Source of the DNA: Shimia sagamensis
GTDB lineage: Bacteria; Pseudomonadota; Alphaproteobacteria; Rhodobacterales; Rhodobacteraceae
Reading direction: 5' to 3'
Assembly (NCBI RefSeq): GCF_900182745.1
Contig: NZ_FXTY01000001.1
Location: 744,001-808,000, forward strand
DNA: 64,000 nucleotides
Notes under the pieces: generated by a model
Told to the model about the DNA's origin: nothing
The model's input: only the letters and a program-made list of their open reading frames with translations
The model's database searches: none
Part shown: in pieces, positions 1 to 8,290 of the stretch
Position numbering within the stretch: position 1 is the first letter of the stretch
Layout of the letters: every line of letters starts with the position of its first letter
Program-made: the position numbers and the translations under genes

Positions 1-309
1 GGTGATCATGTTGCCAAACGGCGTGTTCATCACGATCACACCTTTTTTGGAGGCGGCTTCTTTGTCGACGTTGTCGGTGCCAATGCCGGCGCGGCCGATG
101 ACTTTCAGGTTGTCAGCTTTTTCCAGAAGCTTGGCGGTCGCCTTGGTGGCGGAGCGGATCGCCAGACCGTCGTATTGGCCAATCACTTCGGCCAGCTTGT
201 CTTTATCCTTGCCGAGGTCCGGCAGGAAGTCGACGTCGATGCCACGATCGCGGAAAATCTGAACGGCGGTTTCGCTGAGTTTGTCGGAGACGAGTACTTT
301 GGGAGCCAT
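1..309 (-). CDS. serA: D-3-phosphoglycerate dehydrogenase, N-terminal part (window edge)
   Basis: First 103 codons of SerA, which oxidises 3-phosphoglycerate to 3-phosphohydroxypyruvate with NAD, the first step of serine synthesis in the cytosol. The start MAPKVLVSDKLSETAV, the following IDVDFLPDLGKDKDKL and the segment GRAGIGTDNVDKEAA are typical of the catalytic domain of this D-2-hydroxyacid dehydrogenase family. The gene runs off the left end of the window, so the Rossmann and ACT-type domains are not visible. The ATG is preceded by AAAGGA at good spacing. It lies 168 bp downstream of serC on the same strand, so serC–serA is probably one operon. Confidence 0.93.
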   Translation of the reverse strand, partial: MAPKVLVSDKLSETAVQIFRDRGIDVDFLPDLGKDKDKLAEVIGQYDGLAIRSATKATAKLLEKADNLKVIGRAGIGTDNVDKEAASKKGVIVMNTPFGNMIT

Positions 310-393
310 GTGGAGCGTCCTTTGATGTCGGGGGCCGGGTGTGGCCTGAATGGGTTTGATAGGGTTGCGCCTGACCCTGGCTGGGGGCTGAAA

Positions 394-468
394 GCGCCCT
401 CCCGTCAAACTGAAAGTTTGCCTTCGGCAAAACGGAAGGGTCGGGCGCGGCCCGGCGTTGCCGCCGGG
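394..468 (-). other. Structured serC–serA intergenic element
   Basis: The gap between serC and serA is GC-rich and self-complementary. GCGCCC at 394–399 can pair with GGGCGC at 443–448. TTTGCC/GGCAAA (417–422 and 426–431) forms an inner hairpin, and CCCGGCG-TTGC-CGCCGGG (451–468) is a perfect hairpin. No clear T-run follows on the minus strand, so this may be a processing or stabilising structure, a weak attenuator, or an intergenic repeat. Function is inferred only from the pairing. Confidence 0.4.
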
Positions 469-477
469 CAAAGGGTC

Positions 478-1626
478 TTACGCTTGCGCGGCGATCTCGG
501 CCTCAAAGGCCCAGGTCAGCCATGGCAGCATGGCTTCAAGATCCGCAGTCTCAACTGTGCCACCGCACCAGATGCGCAGACCGGCTGGCGCGTCGCGGTA
601 GGCGCCGATGTCCAGAGCGATGTTTTCCGCTTCCAGACGTTTGGCCACGGCCTTGGCAAAGGCTGCACCGTCCTGAATGCGGTCATCGGTGAACTTCAGA
701 CACACGGAGGTGTTGGAGCGTGTCGTGTCGTCTTCGGCCAGATTGGCGATCCAGTCGTTGGCGTCGCAGAAATCAAACACCGCTTTGGCGTTGGCGTCAG
801 CCCGCGCGATCAGACCCTTCAGGCCACCTTCAGAGCGGGCCCAGTCCAGCGCGAAGAGGTAGTCTTCGACGGCCAGCATCGACGGCGTGTTGATGGTCGC
901 GCCGGTGAAGATGCCTTCGATCAGCTTGCCGCCTTTGGTCAGGCGGAAGATTTTTGGCAGTGGCCATGCGGGGGTATAGCTTTCCAGACGCGCAACGGCA
1001 GCCGGGGAGAGCACGATCACGCCGTGGGCTGCTTCGCCGCCTAGTACTTTCTGCCAAGAGAACGTGGTCACATCCAGCTTGTCCCATGGCAGGTCCATGG
1101 CGAAGGCTGCGGAGGTCGCATCACAAATGGTCAGACCGTCGCGGTCATCGGCAATCCAGTCCGCATTTGGCACACGCACGCCGGAGGTGGTGCCGTTCCA
1201 TGTGAAGACAACATCGTTGTTTTTGGTATCAACTGTCGCGAGATCAACGATCTGGCCATACTCGGCGGTTTTCACATCAGCGTCGATTTTCAGCTGTTTC
1301 ACAACATCAGTGATCCAACCTGCGCCAAAGCTTTCCCATGCAAGCATTTCAACTGTGCGTGCACCCAAAAGGGACCAGAGCGCCATTTCAACCGCGCCGG
1401 TGTCGGACGCTGGCACAATGCCAATGCGGTAATCTGCGGGGATGCCCAAAACGTCGCGGGTGCCTTCGATGGCGTCCTTCAGCTTGGCTTTGCCAACGGC
1501 TGCGCGGTGGCTGCGACCCAGAGCGGCGTCGGCCAGTTTTGTGACATCAAATGTGGGGGGTTTGGCACATGGGCCAGAGGAAAAACGCGGGTTGGCCGGC
1601 CGCGTTGCCGGTTGCTGAGTAGCCAT
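478..1626 (-). CDS. serC: Phosphoserine aminotransferase
   Basis: PLP-dependent class V aminotransferase converting 3-phosphohydroxypyruvate and glutamate to O-phosphoserine, step two of serine synthesis; the same enzyme usually also serves pyridoxal phosphate synthesis. The 382-residue protein begins [20 protein letters not shown], followed by the typical motif [13 protein letters not shown]. The PLP-lysine region reads [16 protein letters not shown]. An upstream in-frame ATG would add 28 residues but would start inside the likely RNA leader, so the ATG at 1626 was chosen. It is divergent from serB and upstream of serA. Confidence 0.95.
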   Translation of the reverse strand: MATQQPATRPANPRFSSGPCAKPPTFDVTKLADAALGRSHRAAVGKAKLKDAIEGTRDVLGIPADYRIGIVPASDTGAVEMALWSLLGARTVEMLAWESFGAGWITDVVKQLKIDADVKTAEYGQIVDLATVDTKNNDVVFTWNGTTSGVRVPNADWIADDRDGLTICDATSAAFAMDLPWDKLDVTTFSWQKVLGGEAAHGVIVLSPAAVARLESYTPAWPLPKIFRLTKGGKLIEGIFTGATINTPSMLAVEDYLFALDWARSEGGLKGLIARADANAKAVFDFCDANDWIANLAEDDTTRSNTSVCLKFTDDRIQDGAAFAKAVAKRLEAENIALDIGAYRDAPAGLRIWCGGTVETADLEAMLPWLTWAFEAEIAAQA

Positions 1627-1628
1627 CA

Positions 1629-1700
1629 ATGCTATCCTTACAGATAAATGCCTCTCGTTGGGGAGAGGTGTCCCACGGACCGAGATAGAAGGGATGCTGC
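1629..1700 (-). promoter_or_regulatory. Probable serC-type RNA leader
   Basis: The minus-strand leader just before serC contains CTATCTCGGTCCGTGGGACA, then the hairpin CCTCTC-CCCAAC-GAGAGG, then CATTTATCTGTAAGGATAG directly before the start codon. CTATC at the 5' side can pair with GATAG at the 3' side, closing an outer stem around the hairpin. From memory this resembles the conserved 'serC' leader motif described upstream of serC in Alphaproteobacteria. The 3' arm sits where it could mask the ribosome-binding region. The ligand or mechanism is not known to me. Confidence 0.55.
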
Positions 1701-1896
1701 GACTGCACAACAGGGAAAATGTGAGTTCCCGACAGTTTGCACATCAAAAGCGACGCGTTTTGACCACTATAGGAAACAAGCGGGCTCTTGAGGCGGGCAT
1801 CTGATTGCACCGGTTACAATCCTTTGCTGGCGCAAGGCGGCTGGTCGTGGTCTATGCAGCGTCAACTCATCCCGCGCTGACCAACCGAGGACCTTG

Positions 1897-2775
1897 ATGT
1901 TTACTGCCACGCTTCTGACTTCGCCAACTTCTGCTAATTTGGACCCCGCATTGGTCGACAATTTGCGCAACGCATGGGGTGGAGGTGATGCGGTTTGGCT
2001 GGCACCTGATGAGGCGGCGGAGTTTAGTGTGCCTGACATGCCGGATAATCGGTGGGACGTTTGGGCGGATTTGCAGCAGATGGGCGTGGACCTTGTGGTG
2101 GTGCCCACCGAGGGTCGCCGTAAAAAAATGCTGCTGGCGGATATGGACAGCACCATGATCCAGCAGGAGTGCATTGACGAGCTGGCCGATGAAGCCGGCG
2201 TGGGTGAGCGGGTAAAAGACATCACCGCGCGGGCGATGAACGGAGAATTGGGTTTTGACGGCGCGCTGACCGAGCGGGTTGGATTGCTCAAAGGTTTGAA
2301 TGAAAGCGTGATTGGCAAAGTGCTGGCCGAGCGCATTACCTTTATGCCGGGAGGCAAAGCGCTTTTGGCAACCATGAAGGCGCAAGGCGCTTATGCGGCA
2401 TTGGTATCGGGTGGGTTTACGGCCTTTACCGCCAAGGTGGCGAACGAACTGGGCTTTGATGAGAACCGCGCGAACACGCTGCTGGTCGAAGAAGGTAAAC
2501 TGACCGGAGAAGTTGGGCGGCCGATCTTGGGACGCGAAGCCAAAGTGCGGGCGTTGAAAGATATCACAAAGCGTCTTGATTTGACCCATGACGACGTGAT
2601 GGCCGTTGGGGACGGGGCCAATGACCTGGGCATGTTGGGATTGGCGGGGGCTGGCGTCGCGCTGCATGCCAAACCATCGGTGGCCGCTGAATGTGACATT
2701 CGCATCAATCACGGTGATCTGACGGCGCTGCTCTACATTCAGGGCTACGCCAAATCTGACTTTAAAGGGCTCTGA
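1897..2775 (+). CDS. serB: Phosphoserine phosphatase
   Basis: HAD-superfamily phosphatase that releases serine from O-phosphoserine, the last step of the pathway. The 292-residue protein has an N-terminal region of about 75 residues, then the HAD nucleophile motif DMDSTMIQQECIDELAD, the motif II segment SGGFTAFT, and the motif III/IV segment VGDGANDLGMLG. It is divergent from serC, which shares the intergenic region containing the serC leader. A TTG immediately before the ATG would give one extra residue; ATG is preferred. The next gene starts 3 bp after the stop, suggesting cotranscription. Confidence 0.95.
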   Translation: MFTATLLTSPTSANLDPALVDNLRNAWGGGDAVWLAPDEAAEFSVPDMPDNRWDVWADLQQMGVDLVVVPTEGRRKKMLLADMDSTMIQQECIDELADEAGVGERVKDITARAMNGELGFDGALTERVGLLKGLNESVIGKVLAERITFMPGGKALLATMKAQGAYAALVSGGFTAFTAKVANELGFDENRANTLLVEEGKLTGEVGRPILGREAKVRALKDITKRLDLTHDDVMAVGDGANDLGMLGLAGAGVALHAKPSVAAECDIRINHGDLTALLYIQGYAKSDFKGL

Positions 2776-2778
2776 ACC

Positions 2779-3537
2779 GTGTTGGAATTTGGACTTGAAG
2801 GACTGCTGATCCTTTTGGCAGCTGGGTTTTTTGCGGGATTTGTAGATGCGATTGCCGGGGGCGGTGGGTTGATCACTCTCCCGGCGTTGATGATTGCCGG
2901 TGTACCCCCCGTGGCGGCGCTGGCGACCAACAAAATCCAAGGCATGTTTGGGTCGGGCACAGCGGCCTATTCCTACGCTAGAAGCGGCCTGGTGAACCTG
3001 CGTGAGCAGCTTTTGCCAGCTGGGCTTGCCTTTGTCGCCTCCTTGGCGGGGGCCTTGCTTGTGTCGGTTCTGCCGACAGATTGGATACGTTTAATCCTGC
3101 CGGTTCTGCTGATCGGCATTGCCTTGTTCTTTGCCTTTCGCAAAGATCCGGGCGACATGGACAAAACAGCACGGCTGTCACCACTGGCCTTCACTTGGAC
3201 TGCGGTGCCTTTTGTCGGGGGTTATGACGGCTTGCTTGGACCTGGAGCCGGTAGCTTTTACATGATCGCATTTGTGGCGCTGGGCGGCTACGGCATCCTG
3301 AAGGCCACGGCCCATACAAAGCTGTTGAACTTTGCCTCAAATGTGGGCGGCCTGGCTGGGTTTGTTCTGGTGGCGGAACCGCTTTGGGCTATTGGTCTAG
3401 CCATGGGGGTGATGCAGATGTTCGGTGCTGCGCTGGGCGCAAAAATGGCGATGGCAAAAGGGGCAAAGCTCATCCGACCTTTGTTGGTGGTGACGTCAAT
3501 GGTGTTGGCGCTCAAGCTGCTTTGGGATGTACTTTGA
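2779..3537 (+). CDS. TauE/SafE (TSUP) family membrane transporter
   Basis: The 252-residue protein is strongly hydrophobic with about 7–8 predicted membrane segments. The N-terminal repeat has the family signature GFVDAIAGGGGLITLPAL followed by NKIQGMFGSGTAA, and the second half carries GPGAGSFYMIAF and a related TKLLNFASNVGGL segment. The family exports small anions such as sulfite, sulfoacetate or other organosulfur compounds across the inner membrane; the substrate here is unknown. The start is GTG, 3 bp after the serB stop, so translation is probably coupled to serB. Confidence 0.85.
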   Translation: MLEFGLEGLLILLAAGFFAGFVDAIAGGGGLITLPALMIAGVPPVAALATNKIQGMFGSGTAAYSYARSGLVNLREQLLPAGLAFVASLAGALLVSVLPTDWIRLILPVLLIGIALFFAFRKDPGDMDKTARLSPLAFTWTAVPFVGGYDGLLGPGAGSFYMIAFVALGGYGILKATAHTKLLNFASNVGGLAGFVLVAEPLWAIGLAMGVMQMFGAALGAKMAMAKGAKLIRPLLVVTSMVLALKLLWDVL

Positions 3538-3853
3538 GACCGGCGGAGTAGTCAGTTAGGCGCCACTGGAAAGATGCTTCACTTCGGCGGTGCAGTTTAC
3601 TCCGGTTGGATTATAGATTTTCTCAAATTTTAACTTTAGCTTAATGCTCGCTTTTTAGGAAAAGAACTGGGACCAAGGGCGCACATCTGTGACGTTTTTA
3701 GGTTCAGTCTTGTCAAAGGGTGGGCAGCCACAATTTTGACCGGCACTCCGACTGGCAAATTAACGACCGCTTGCGTTGATAGGTCAACCACATTATGTCA
3801 AATTCAACCCCTTGAGCGGGTGGGAAGAACGCAGTTATCCAAGGCTATTTCAT
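3538..3853. other. AT-richer intergenic region before the surface-polymer operon
   Basis: No convincing gene is visible. The stretch around 3600–3660 is much more AT-rich than its neighbours and probably holds the promoter for the polymer genes that follow. A TTG-started extension of the next gene reaches back to 3776 but lacks a ribosome-binding site. Confidence 0.5.
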
Positions 3854-5146
3854 ATGACCCGTATTCTGATGCGCGGCGGTAAATCCCCGTTTAATTATGT
3901 CTCCTATGAAGACACGCTTGCCAAAAACACGCTGGGTACCAACAGCGGCAACTTGATCTTCGCGGAATCTGTCTGGCGCAGCCTGTCGACCAAAGACACC
4001 ACGCTTGCAATGAATGGCTATTCAGCCAACCCCAAGCGCGCAGCGGAGGTCAATGCCAATTACGATGTGCTTGTCCTGCCTTTTGCCAATGCGTTCCGCA
4101 CTTCCTTTTTGGCCCATCTGCGCAACTTCACTGCGCTGATCGAAAAGCTGGATATTCCTGTAGTGGTCACCGGTGTTGGCGCGCAGGCTGGTCTTGACGC
4201 CTCTCCCGAAGCGATTGCAGAAATGGGCGACGACGTCCGAGCTTTTTGTAAGGCAGTATTGAAGCGTTCTGCTTCGATTGGGGTGCGCGGCGAATACACC
4301 TATGAGTTCATCAGAAGTCTTGGCTTTTCGGATGATGAGGTCGACATTATTGGTTGCCCATCAATGTTCTATTATGGCCCTGAATTTCCGAAGATAAAAA
4401 AGAGACGGAAGCTGTTGAAGTCTCATAAGGTGTCGATGAACGTCTCACCTTATGTACCTGGTATCGGTAAGATCTTTGAACGGAACTATAAGTACTACAA
4501 TTCACTTACTTATGTGCCGCAGAATAACGAAAGCCTTGATCAAGTGCTCTGGGACGGAAAGTTTCTTCCCAAATTTGGCAAGGTTTTTCCAAAAACCACG
4601 GATCACCCAATGTTTGCAGAAGACCGCATTCGTATGTTTATCGACACAAAGACGTGGCTGGATCATCTGCGCAATTATGACTTTGTTTTTGGCACCCGCA
4701 TTCACGGTAACGTAATGGGGCTGCTGGCGGGTACCCCGTCATTTGTGCTGGCGCATGACAGTCGGACGTTGGAGTTGGCCCGTTATTTTGAAATTCCGCA
4801 TAAGCCGATGACGGATATCACGACCACCGTAGTGGCACACCAGCTATACAAAGAGGCCGACTACGGGCCGCTGCAGAAAAATCACAAGACCCGGTTCGAT
4901 ACATGGATCTCATTCCTTGAGAAGAACAACTTACGCCATATCTACCAAGACGGCGAAGACAAAGGTGCTGCGTTCGCACGTGACCTGGCCTCGGCTGAGT
5001 TCCCTGGTGAAATGCCCACTCTGCCCAATCAAACAGCCGAACATCTACAACAGCGCTTGCTGTGGCAATCCAATAACACCCGCGGCAGACTCAGTAAATT
5101 AGAGGCGCAGATGAAAAGTCTCTCTAAAACGGTGCTGGGCAAATGA
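3854..5146 (+). CDS. Polysaccharide pyruvyl transferase family protein
   Basis: About 430 residues beginning MTRILMRGGKSPFNYVSYED. The family usually adds ketal-linked pyruvate to sugars of surface polysaccharides, using phosphoenolpyruvate. Family features include NTLGTNSGNLIFAESVWRSL near the N-terminus and the C-terminal segment GTRIHGNVMGLLAGTPSFV with HDSRTLELA. The ATG at 3854 has AAGG upstream; a TTG at 3776 would add 26 residues but lacks a ribosome-binding site. It overlaps the next gene by 4 bp (ATGA), so the three genes 3854–7747 form one operon. The exact sugar acceptor cannot be read from sequence. Confidence 0.82.
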   Translation: MTRILMRGGKSPFNYVSYEDTLAKNTLGTNSGNLIFAESVWRSLSTKDTTLAMNGYSANPKRAAEVNANYDVLVLPFANAFRTSFLAHLRNFTALIEKLDIPVVVTGVGAQAGLDASPEAIAEMGDDVRAFCKAVLKRSASIGVRGEYTYEFIRSLGFSDDEVDIIGCPSMFYYGPEFPKIKKRRKLLKSHKVSMNVSPYVPGIGKIFERNYKYYNSLTYVPQNNESLDQVLWDGKFLPKFGKVFPKTTDHPMFAEDRIRMFIDTKTWLDHLRNYDFVFGTRIHGNVMGLLAGTPSFVLAHDSRTLELARYFEIPHKPMTDITTTVVAHQLYKEADYGPLQKNHKTRFDTWISFLEKNNLRHIYQDGEDKGAAFARDLASAEFPGEMPTLPNQTAEHLQQRLLWQSNNTRGRLSKLEAQMKSLSKTVLGK

Positions 5147-6498
5147 GTGCGTCAGCTTTTATCATCCTTGCCGGCGGGTCTGGCACACGATTTCGGTCTG
5201 AAAAGCCAAAGCAGCTCGCAATGCTGGCAGGCAAGACGATCCTGCATCACACGTTGGAGAACGTTGCGGCTTGCGAAAGCGTTAAACAGATCATTCTAGT
5301 CAGCCGTGGCACGATCTTGGAAGAGGCGAAAAAAATTGTCTCTGACATTGCACATCCTTCCATCAAAATCGTCGAGGGTGGCGCAAACCGTTTGGAATCC
5401 ACTCGTGCCGGCCTGATGGCCGTTGACGGGCCGGCTGCAACAAAGGTTTTGGTGCATGACGGCGTGCGCCCGTTTATCAAACATGATGTGATCAACTCGT
5501 GCTACAGTGGCCTTGACACATATGACGCGGTTGATGTGGTGATCCCCTCTTCTGACACATTGGTTGAGGTGAACCCAGAGGCGGTGGATCTGATTGGTCA
5601 AATCCCACGCCGAGAAGCGTTCCGCCGAGGGCAAACGCCGCAAGGGTTCTGGCTCGGTACATTTCGCCAAGTGATTGACGAAGTGCCCGATCTGGCCGCC
5701 GCCACTTTTACCGATGATTGCGGTATGTATCTGGCCGCTCGTCCCGAAGCGACGATTGGCTTGATCGATGGGGATGAGAGCAACATCAAGATTACCCACC
5801 CGATTGATTTGTTCATGGCTGAGCAGTTGATCATGACTGGGCAGACCGGGGCGCAAGCCCGGGAGTCCGATGTTGACGTTTCTGCGATGAACATTGTGAT
5901 CTTCGGGGCCAGCTCTGGCCTTGGAGAAGATGCGCAGGTCTATCTTGAAAAATTGGGCGCAACTGTCCATGGCGCATCTCGCGGCACGGGCTGTGATATC
6001 TCAAAGGCTGCCGACGTTGCCAAAACGCTGGAGGTCGCTGCTGCCAAAGGTCCAATTGATGCGGTGATCAATTTTGCCGGGGTTCTGCACATTGGCAAAC
6101 TGGCCGAGATTGAGCCGGGCGATCTGGAACGGGTGGTACAGACCAATTATATGGGCGCCCTCAACATTGCGCGCTTGTCGTTTGATTACCTGAAGAAGTC
6201 GAAAGGTCAGCTGATGTTGGTGTCTTCGTCGTCTTATTACCGAGGCCGCAAAGACTACGCGGTGTATTCTTCCTCCAAGGCGGCGGTTGTCAATTTGACT
6301 CAAGCGTTGTGCGAAGAATGGGCGCCTGAGGCTGTGCGGGTGAATTGTATCGTGCCACGTCGCGCAAACACACCGATGCGTCATGCCGCCTTCCCCGGCG
6401 AAGATCCAAGCACGTTGCTACAGCCAGAAGAAGTGTCTTTGCAGGTTTTGAAGCTGCTCAAGTCGCCGGATTCCGGAATTATCAACCATGTTTACTAA
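5143..6498 (+). CDS. Bifunctional cytidylyltransferase / SDR reductase (CDP-ribitol-synthase-like)
   Basis: A 451-residue fusion. Residues about 1–225 are an IspD/TarI-type cytidylyltransferase with the signature LAGGSGTRFRSEKPKQL, HDGVRPFI and ITHPIDLFMAE. Residues about 245–451 are a short-chain dehydrogenase with the cofactor motif GASSGLGED, a serine cluster and the catalytic YAVYSSSKAAV. The same architecture is known in Haemophilus Bcs1/Acs1, which reduces ribulose 5-phosphate and activates ribitol 5-phosphate to CDP-ribitol for capsule. By analogy it supplies a CDP-polyol to the next gene. The fusion rules out a simple housekeeping IspD. Substrate identity is inferred. Confidence 0.85.
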   Translation: MSASAFIILAGGSGTRFRSEKPKQLAMLAGKTILHHTLENVAACESVKQIILVSRGTILEEAKKIVSDIAHPSIKIVEGGANRLESTRAGLMAVDGPAATKVLVHDGVRPFIKHDVINSCYSGLDTYDAVDVVIPSSDTLVEVNPEAVDLIGQIPRREAFRRGQTPQGFWLGTFRQVIDEVPDLAAATFTDDCGMYLAARPEATIGLIDGDESNIKITHPIDLFMAEQLIMTGQTGAQARESDVDVSAMNIVIFGASSGLGEDAQVYLEKLGATVHGASRGTGCDISKAADVAKTLEVAAAKGPIDAVINFAGVLHIGKLAEIEPGDLERVVQTNYMGALNIARLSFDYLKKSKGQLMLVSSSSYYRGRKDYAVYSSSKAAVVNLTQALCEEWAPEAVRVNCIVPRRANTPMRHAAFPGEDPSTLLQPEEVSLQVLKLLKSPDSGIINHVY

Positions 6499-7747
6499 GT
6501 TTGTAAAAAAGGTCGGCCGAAAGTCTGCTAACACCTTTGTTACGCGTCAGAATGCACCGTCTGTCAAAAAGGTCACTGGGCCATCTGCATCGGTACGGTC
6601 TGTCTGTTTCCACGCTGTTGCAAGGAACGAGACGACGCGGGACACGGTCCTGCCGGATGTAGAATACGTGGTCTATTATGGCGAAAAGAATGCGGTCAGC
6701 CACTACGACATGTGGAACCCGGTCTTTGCGAAACGTCCTGGATCATATGTGTCGATCTTTCGCTTTTCTGCAAGCTGGTGGGAAGTGAATGAAGACGCGG
6801 ACATCTACCCAATCTCACAGATGGCCCAAATCGAACCGCTGTTTGCACGTATGCCCAATCTCAAAGCTGTGTTCTATCCGGCCAACAACGGTGTGAACAT
6901 GCAGGCCGTGCGCAATACGGACTTAACCCATGTGTTTCTGGGTCATGGAGACAGCAATAAGGCGTCCAGCGCCAACAAGTGTTTTCGTCTTTATGACGAA
7001 GTTTGGGTGGCCGGTCAGGCGCACCGCGATCGATTTGATCGGGTGTCAGGAGATTTTTCTGGCGTGAAGTTCCCCATTATCGGCCAACCATGGATGCGAG
7101 ATTGGCTGAAAAAGCTGCCCACCTATGACTTAGCCGAGCGTAACCAGTGGGGTTATTTTCCGACTTGGCGTGGCTACTATGCGAATACCAATTATTCGTC
7201 ACTGGATTTGACAAGAAAAGTGGCGGCGGAGGCTCAGGCCTGTCTGGGTGAGAATGCAGCTGGATTCTTAAAGTTGCACCCTTGGTCTGCGCCTGCAGAT
7301 GTGAAATCGGTGTCCCGGATTGTTGCTGATGACCAGGCTTCTCGCCAATCTGCGCTGGATGAAGGGGATGACAGTGGAGCCCGCAAGTTGGGGCTTCATG
7401 TGCCTGACCAATCAACGCAGCTTCGCGACATTCTGAAAAAGCCACTTCGCTTTGTGATCTGTGATATCTCTGCTGCGGTGACGGAATGCCTTTTTATCAA
7501 CGTTCCAGTCTTTCTTTATTACCCACAGCCACCGGCGCTGGTTGCTGAAGATTTTGAAGAGCAAAATGCGTTCTGCTATCTCTATCGCAACGCAGATGAG
7601 CTACGCGCGTTGCTGAAGCGGGTGATCACGGACGGTAACGACTATCTGGCCAACGAACGCGAGCAGGCCATGAACAACCGTGTTGATCTAGAACGGACCA
7701 AAGACGGTCAGTTTTACAAAGAACTAGACCGTCTTCCCAAAATCTAA
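6488..7747 (+). CDS. CDP-polyol phosphotransferase-like protein (TagB/TagF-like, divergent)
   Basis: A 419-residue protein overlapping the upstream fusion gene by 11 bp. I see no signal peptide. The region HVFLGHGDSNKASSANKCF, followed by YDEVWVAGQAHRDRF, matches the pattern of CDP-glycerol/CDP-ribitol polymerases, where a His-Gly motif lies before the acceptor helix. The C-terminal VICDISAAVTECLFINVPVF resembles their nucleotide-binding D-x-S-x(n)-E segment. With the CDP-polyol synthase next door, a polyol-phosphate transferase making a teichoic-acid-like or capsular polymer is the best reading. Identity is distant, so the function remains inferred. Confidence 0.65.
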   Translation: MFTKFVKKVGRKSANTFVTRQNAPSVKKVTGPSASVRSVCFHAVARNETTRDTVLPDVEYVVYYGEKNAVSHYDMWNPVFAKRPGSYVSIFRFSASWWEVNEDADIYPISQMAQIEPLFARMPNLKAVFYPANNGVNMQAVRNTDLTHVFLGHGDSNKASSANKCFRLYDEVWVAGQAHRDRFDRVSGDFSGVKFPIIGQPWMRDWLKKLPTYDLAERNQWGYFPTWRGYYANTNYSSLDLTRKVAAEAQACLGENAAGFLKLHPWSAPADVKSVSRIVADDQASRQSALDEGDDSGARKLGLHVPDQSTQLRDILKKPLRFVICDISAAVTECLFINVPVFLYYPQPPALVAEDFEEQNAFCYLYRNADELRALLKRVITDGNDYLANEREQAMNNRVDLERTKDGQFYKELDRLPKI

Positions 7748-7952
7748 GTTGTGCGTTTGAAAGACGCGGTTGCCCTAGGGATCCCGGGCATCCTTGCGGC
7801 GATGCCTGTTGGGGATCGCTGGCAAACCAGTGACCTGAGTGGCACTGACGACTAAAACGCTAAATTATGGTATCTTGGGATGCGCGTGGCTTATTTCACT
7901 GCGCGCACCTGAGGGCTTTCATGACCAATTTTGTGTCGAAAGGAGACGTACC

Positions 7953-8267
7953 ATGCCCAAATTTATGTTTATTTATCACGGTGGCGGACGACCGGAGACG
8001 TCGGAAGAGGGTGAAAAAGTTATGGCCGCCTGGACAAAGTGGATGGAGGGCATCGGCGAGGATTTGGTGGATGGCGGCAACCCGGCAGGCATGTCCAAGA
8101 CCGTCACCGTGCATGGCATTGGGCATGACGGCGGCGCCAATCCGGTGTCGGGGTACACGTTGGTCAAGGCGGCCGATATGGAATCCGCCTGCGAGATCGC
8201 AAAAGGGTGCCCAATTCTGGAACACGGAATGGGCACCGTGGAAGTGGCCGAAGCGATAGAGATGTAA
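7953..8267 (+). CDS. YCII-related (DGPF-like) small protein
   Basis: A 104-residue protein beginning MPKFMFIYHGGGRPETSEEG, with a strong ribosome-binding site (AAGGAGA) 6–7 bp before the ATG. The pattern MFIYHGG, AAWTKWMEGIGEDLVDGG, GYTLVKAADMESACEIAKGC and the closing strand VEVAEAIEM fits the ferredoxin-like fold of the YCII-related family. Several members sit near ECF sigma factors, but none is present here, and the biochemical role is unknown. It is a single-gene unit ended by a clear terminator. Confidence 0.75.
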   Translation: MPKFMFIYHGGGRPETSEEGEKVMAAWTKWMEGIGEDLVDGGNPAGMSKTVTVHGIGHDGGANPVSGYTLVKAADMESACEIAKGCPILEHGMGTVEVAEAIEM

Positions 8268-8288
8268 GGCGGTTATGAGCCGCCTTTT
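8266..8288 (+). terminator. Intrinsic terminator between YCII gene and asparaginase
   Basis: AAGGCGG, loop TTATGAG, CCGCCTT followed by T residues, immediately after the YCII stop. The convergent asparaginase gene ends just beyond it, so it may act in both directions. Confidence 0.75.
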
Positions 8289-8290
8289 GG

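Noticed and set aside
3776..3853. TTG-started extension of the pyruvyl transferase
   Set aside because: No ribosome-binding site is visible; the ATG at 3854 has AAGG upstream and the more typical start.
5143..6498. Housekeeping IspD (isoprenoid) assignment for the cytidylyltransferase domain
   Set aside because: The C-terminal SDR domain and the polymer-gene neighbours fit a CDP-polyol synthase instead.
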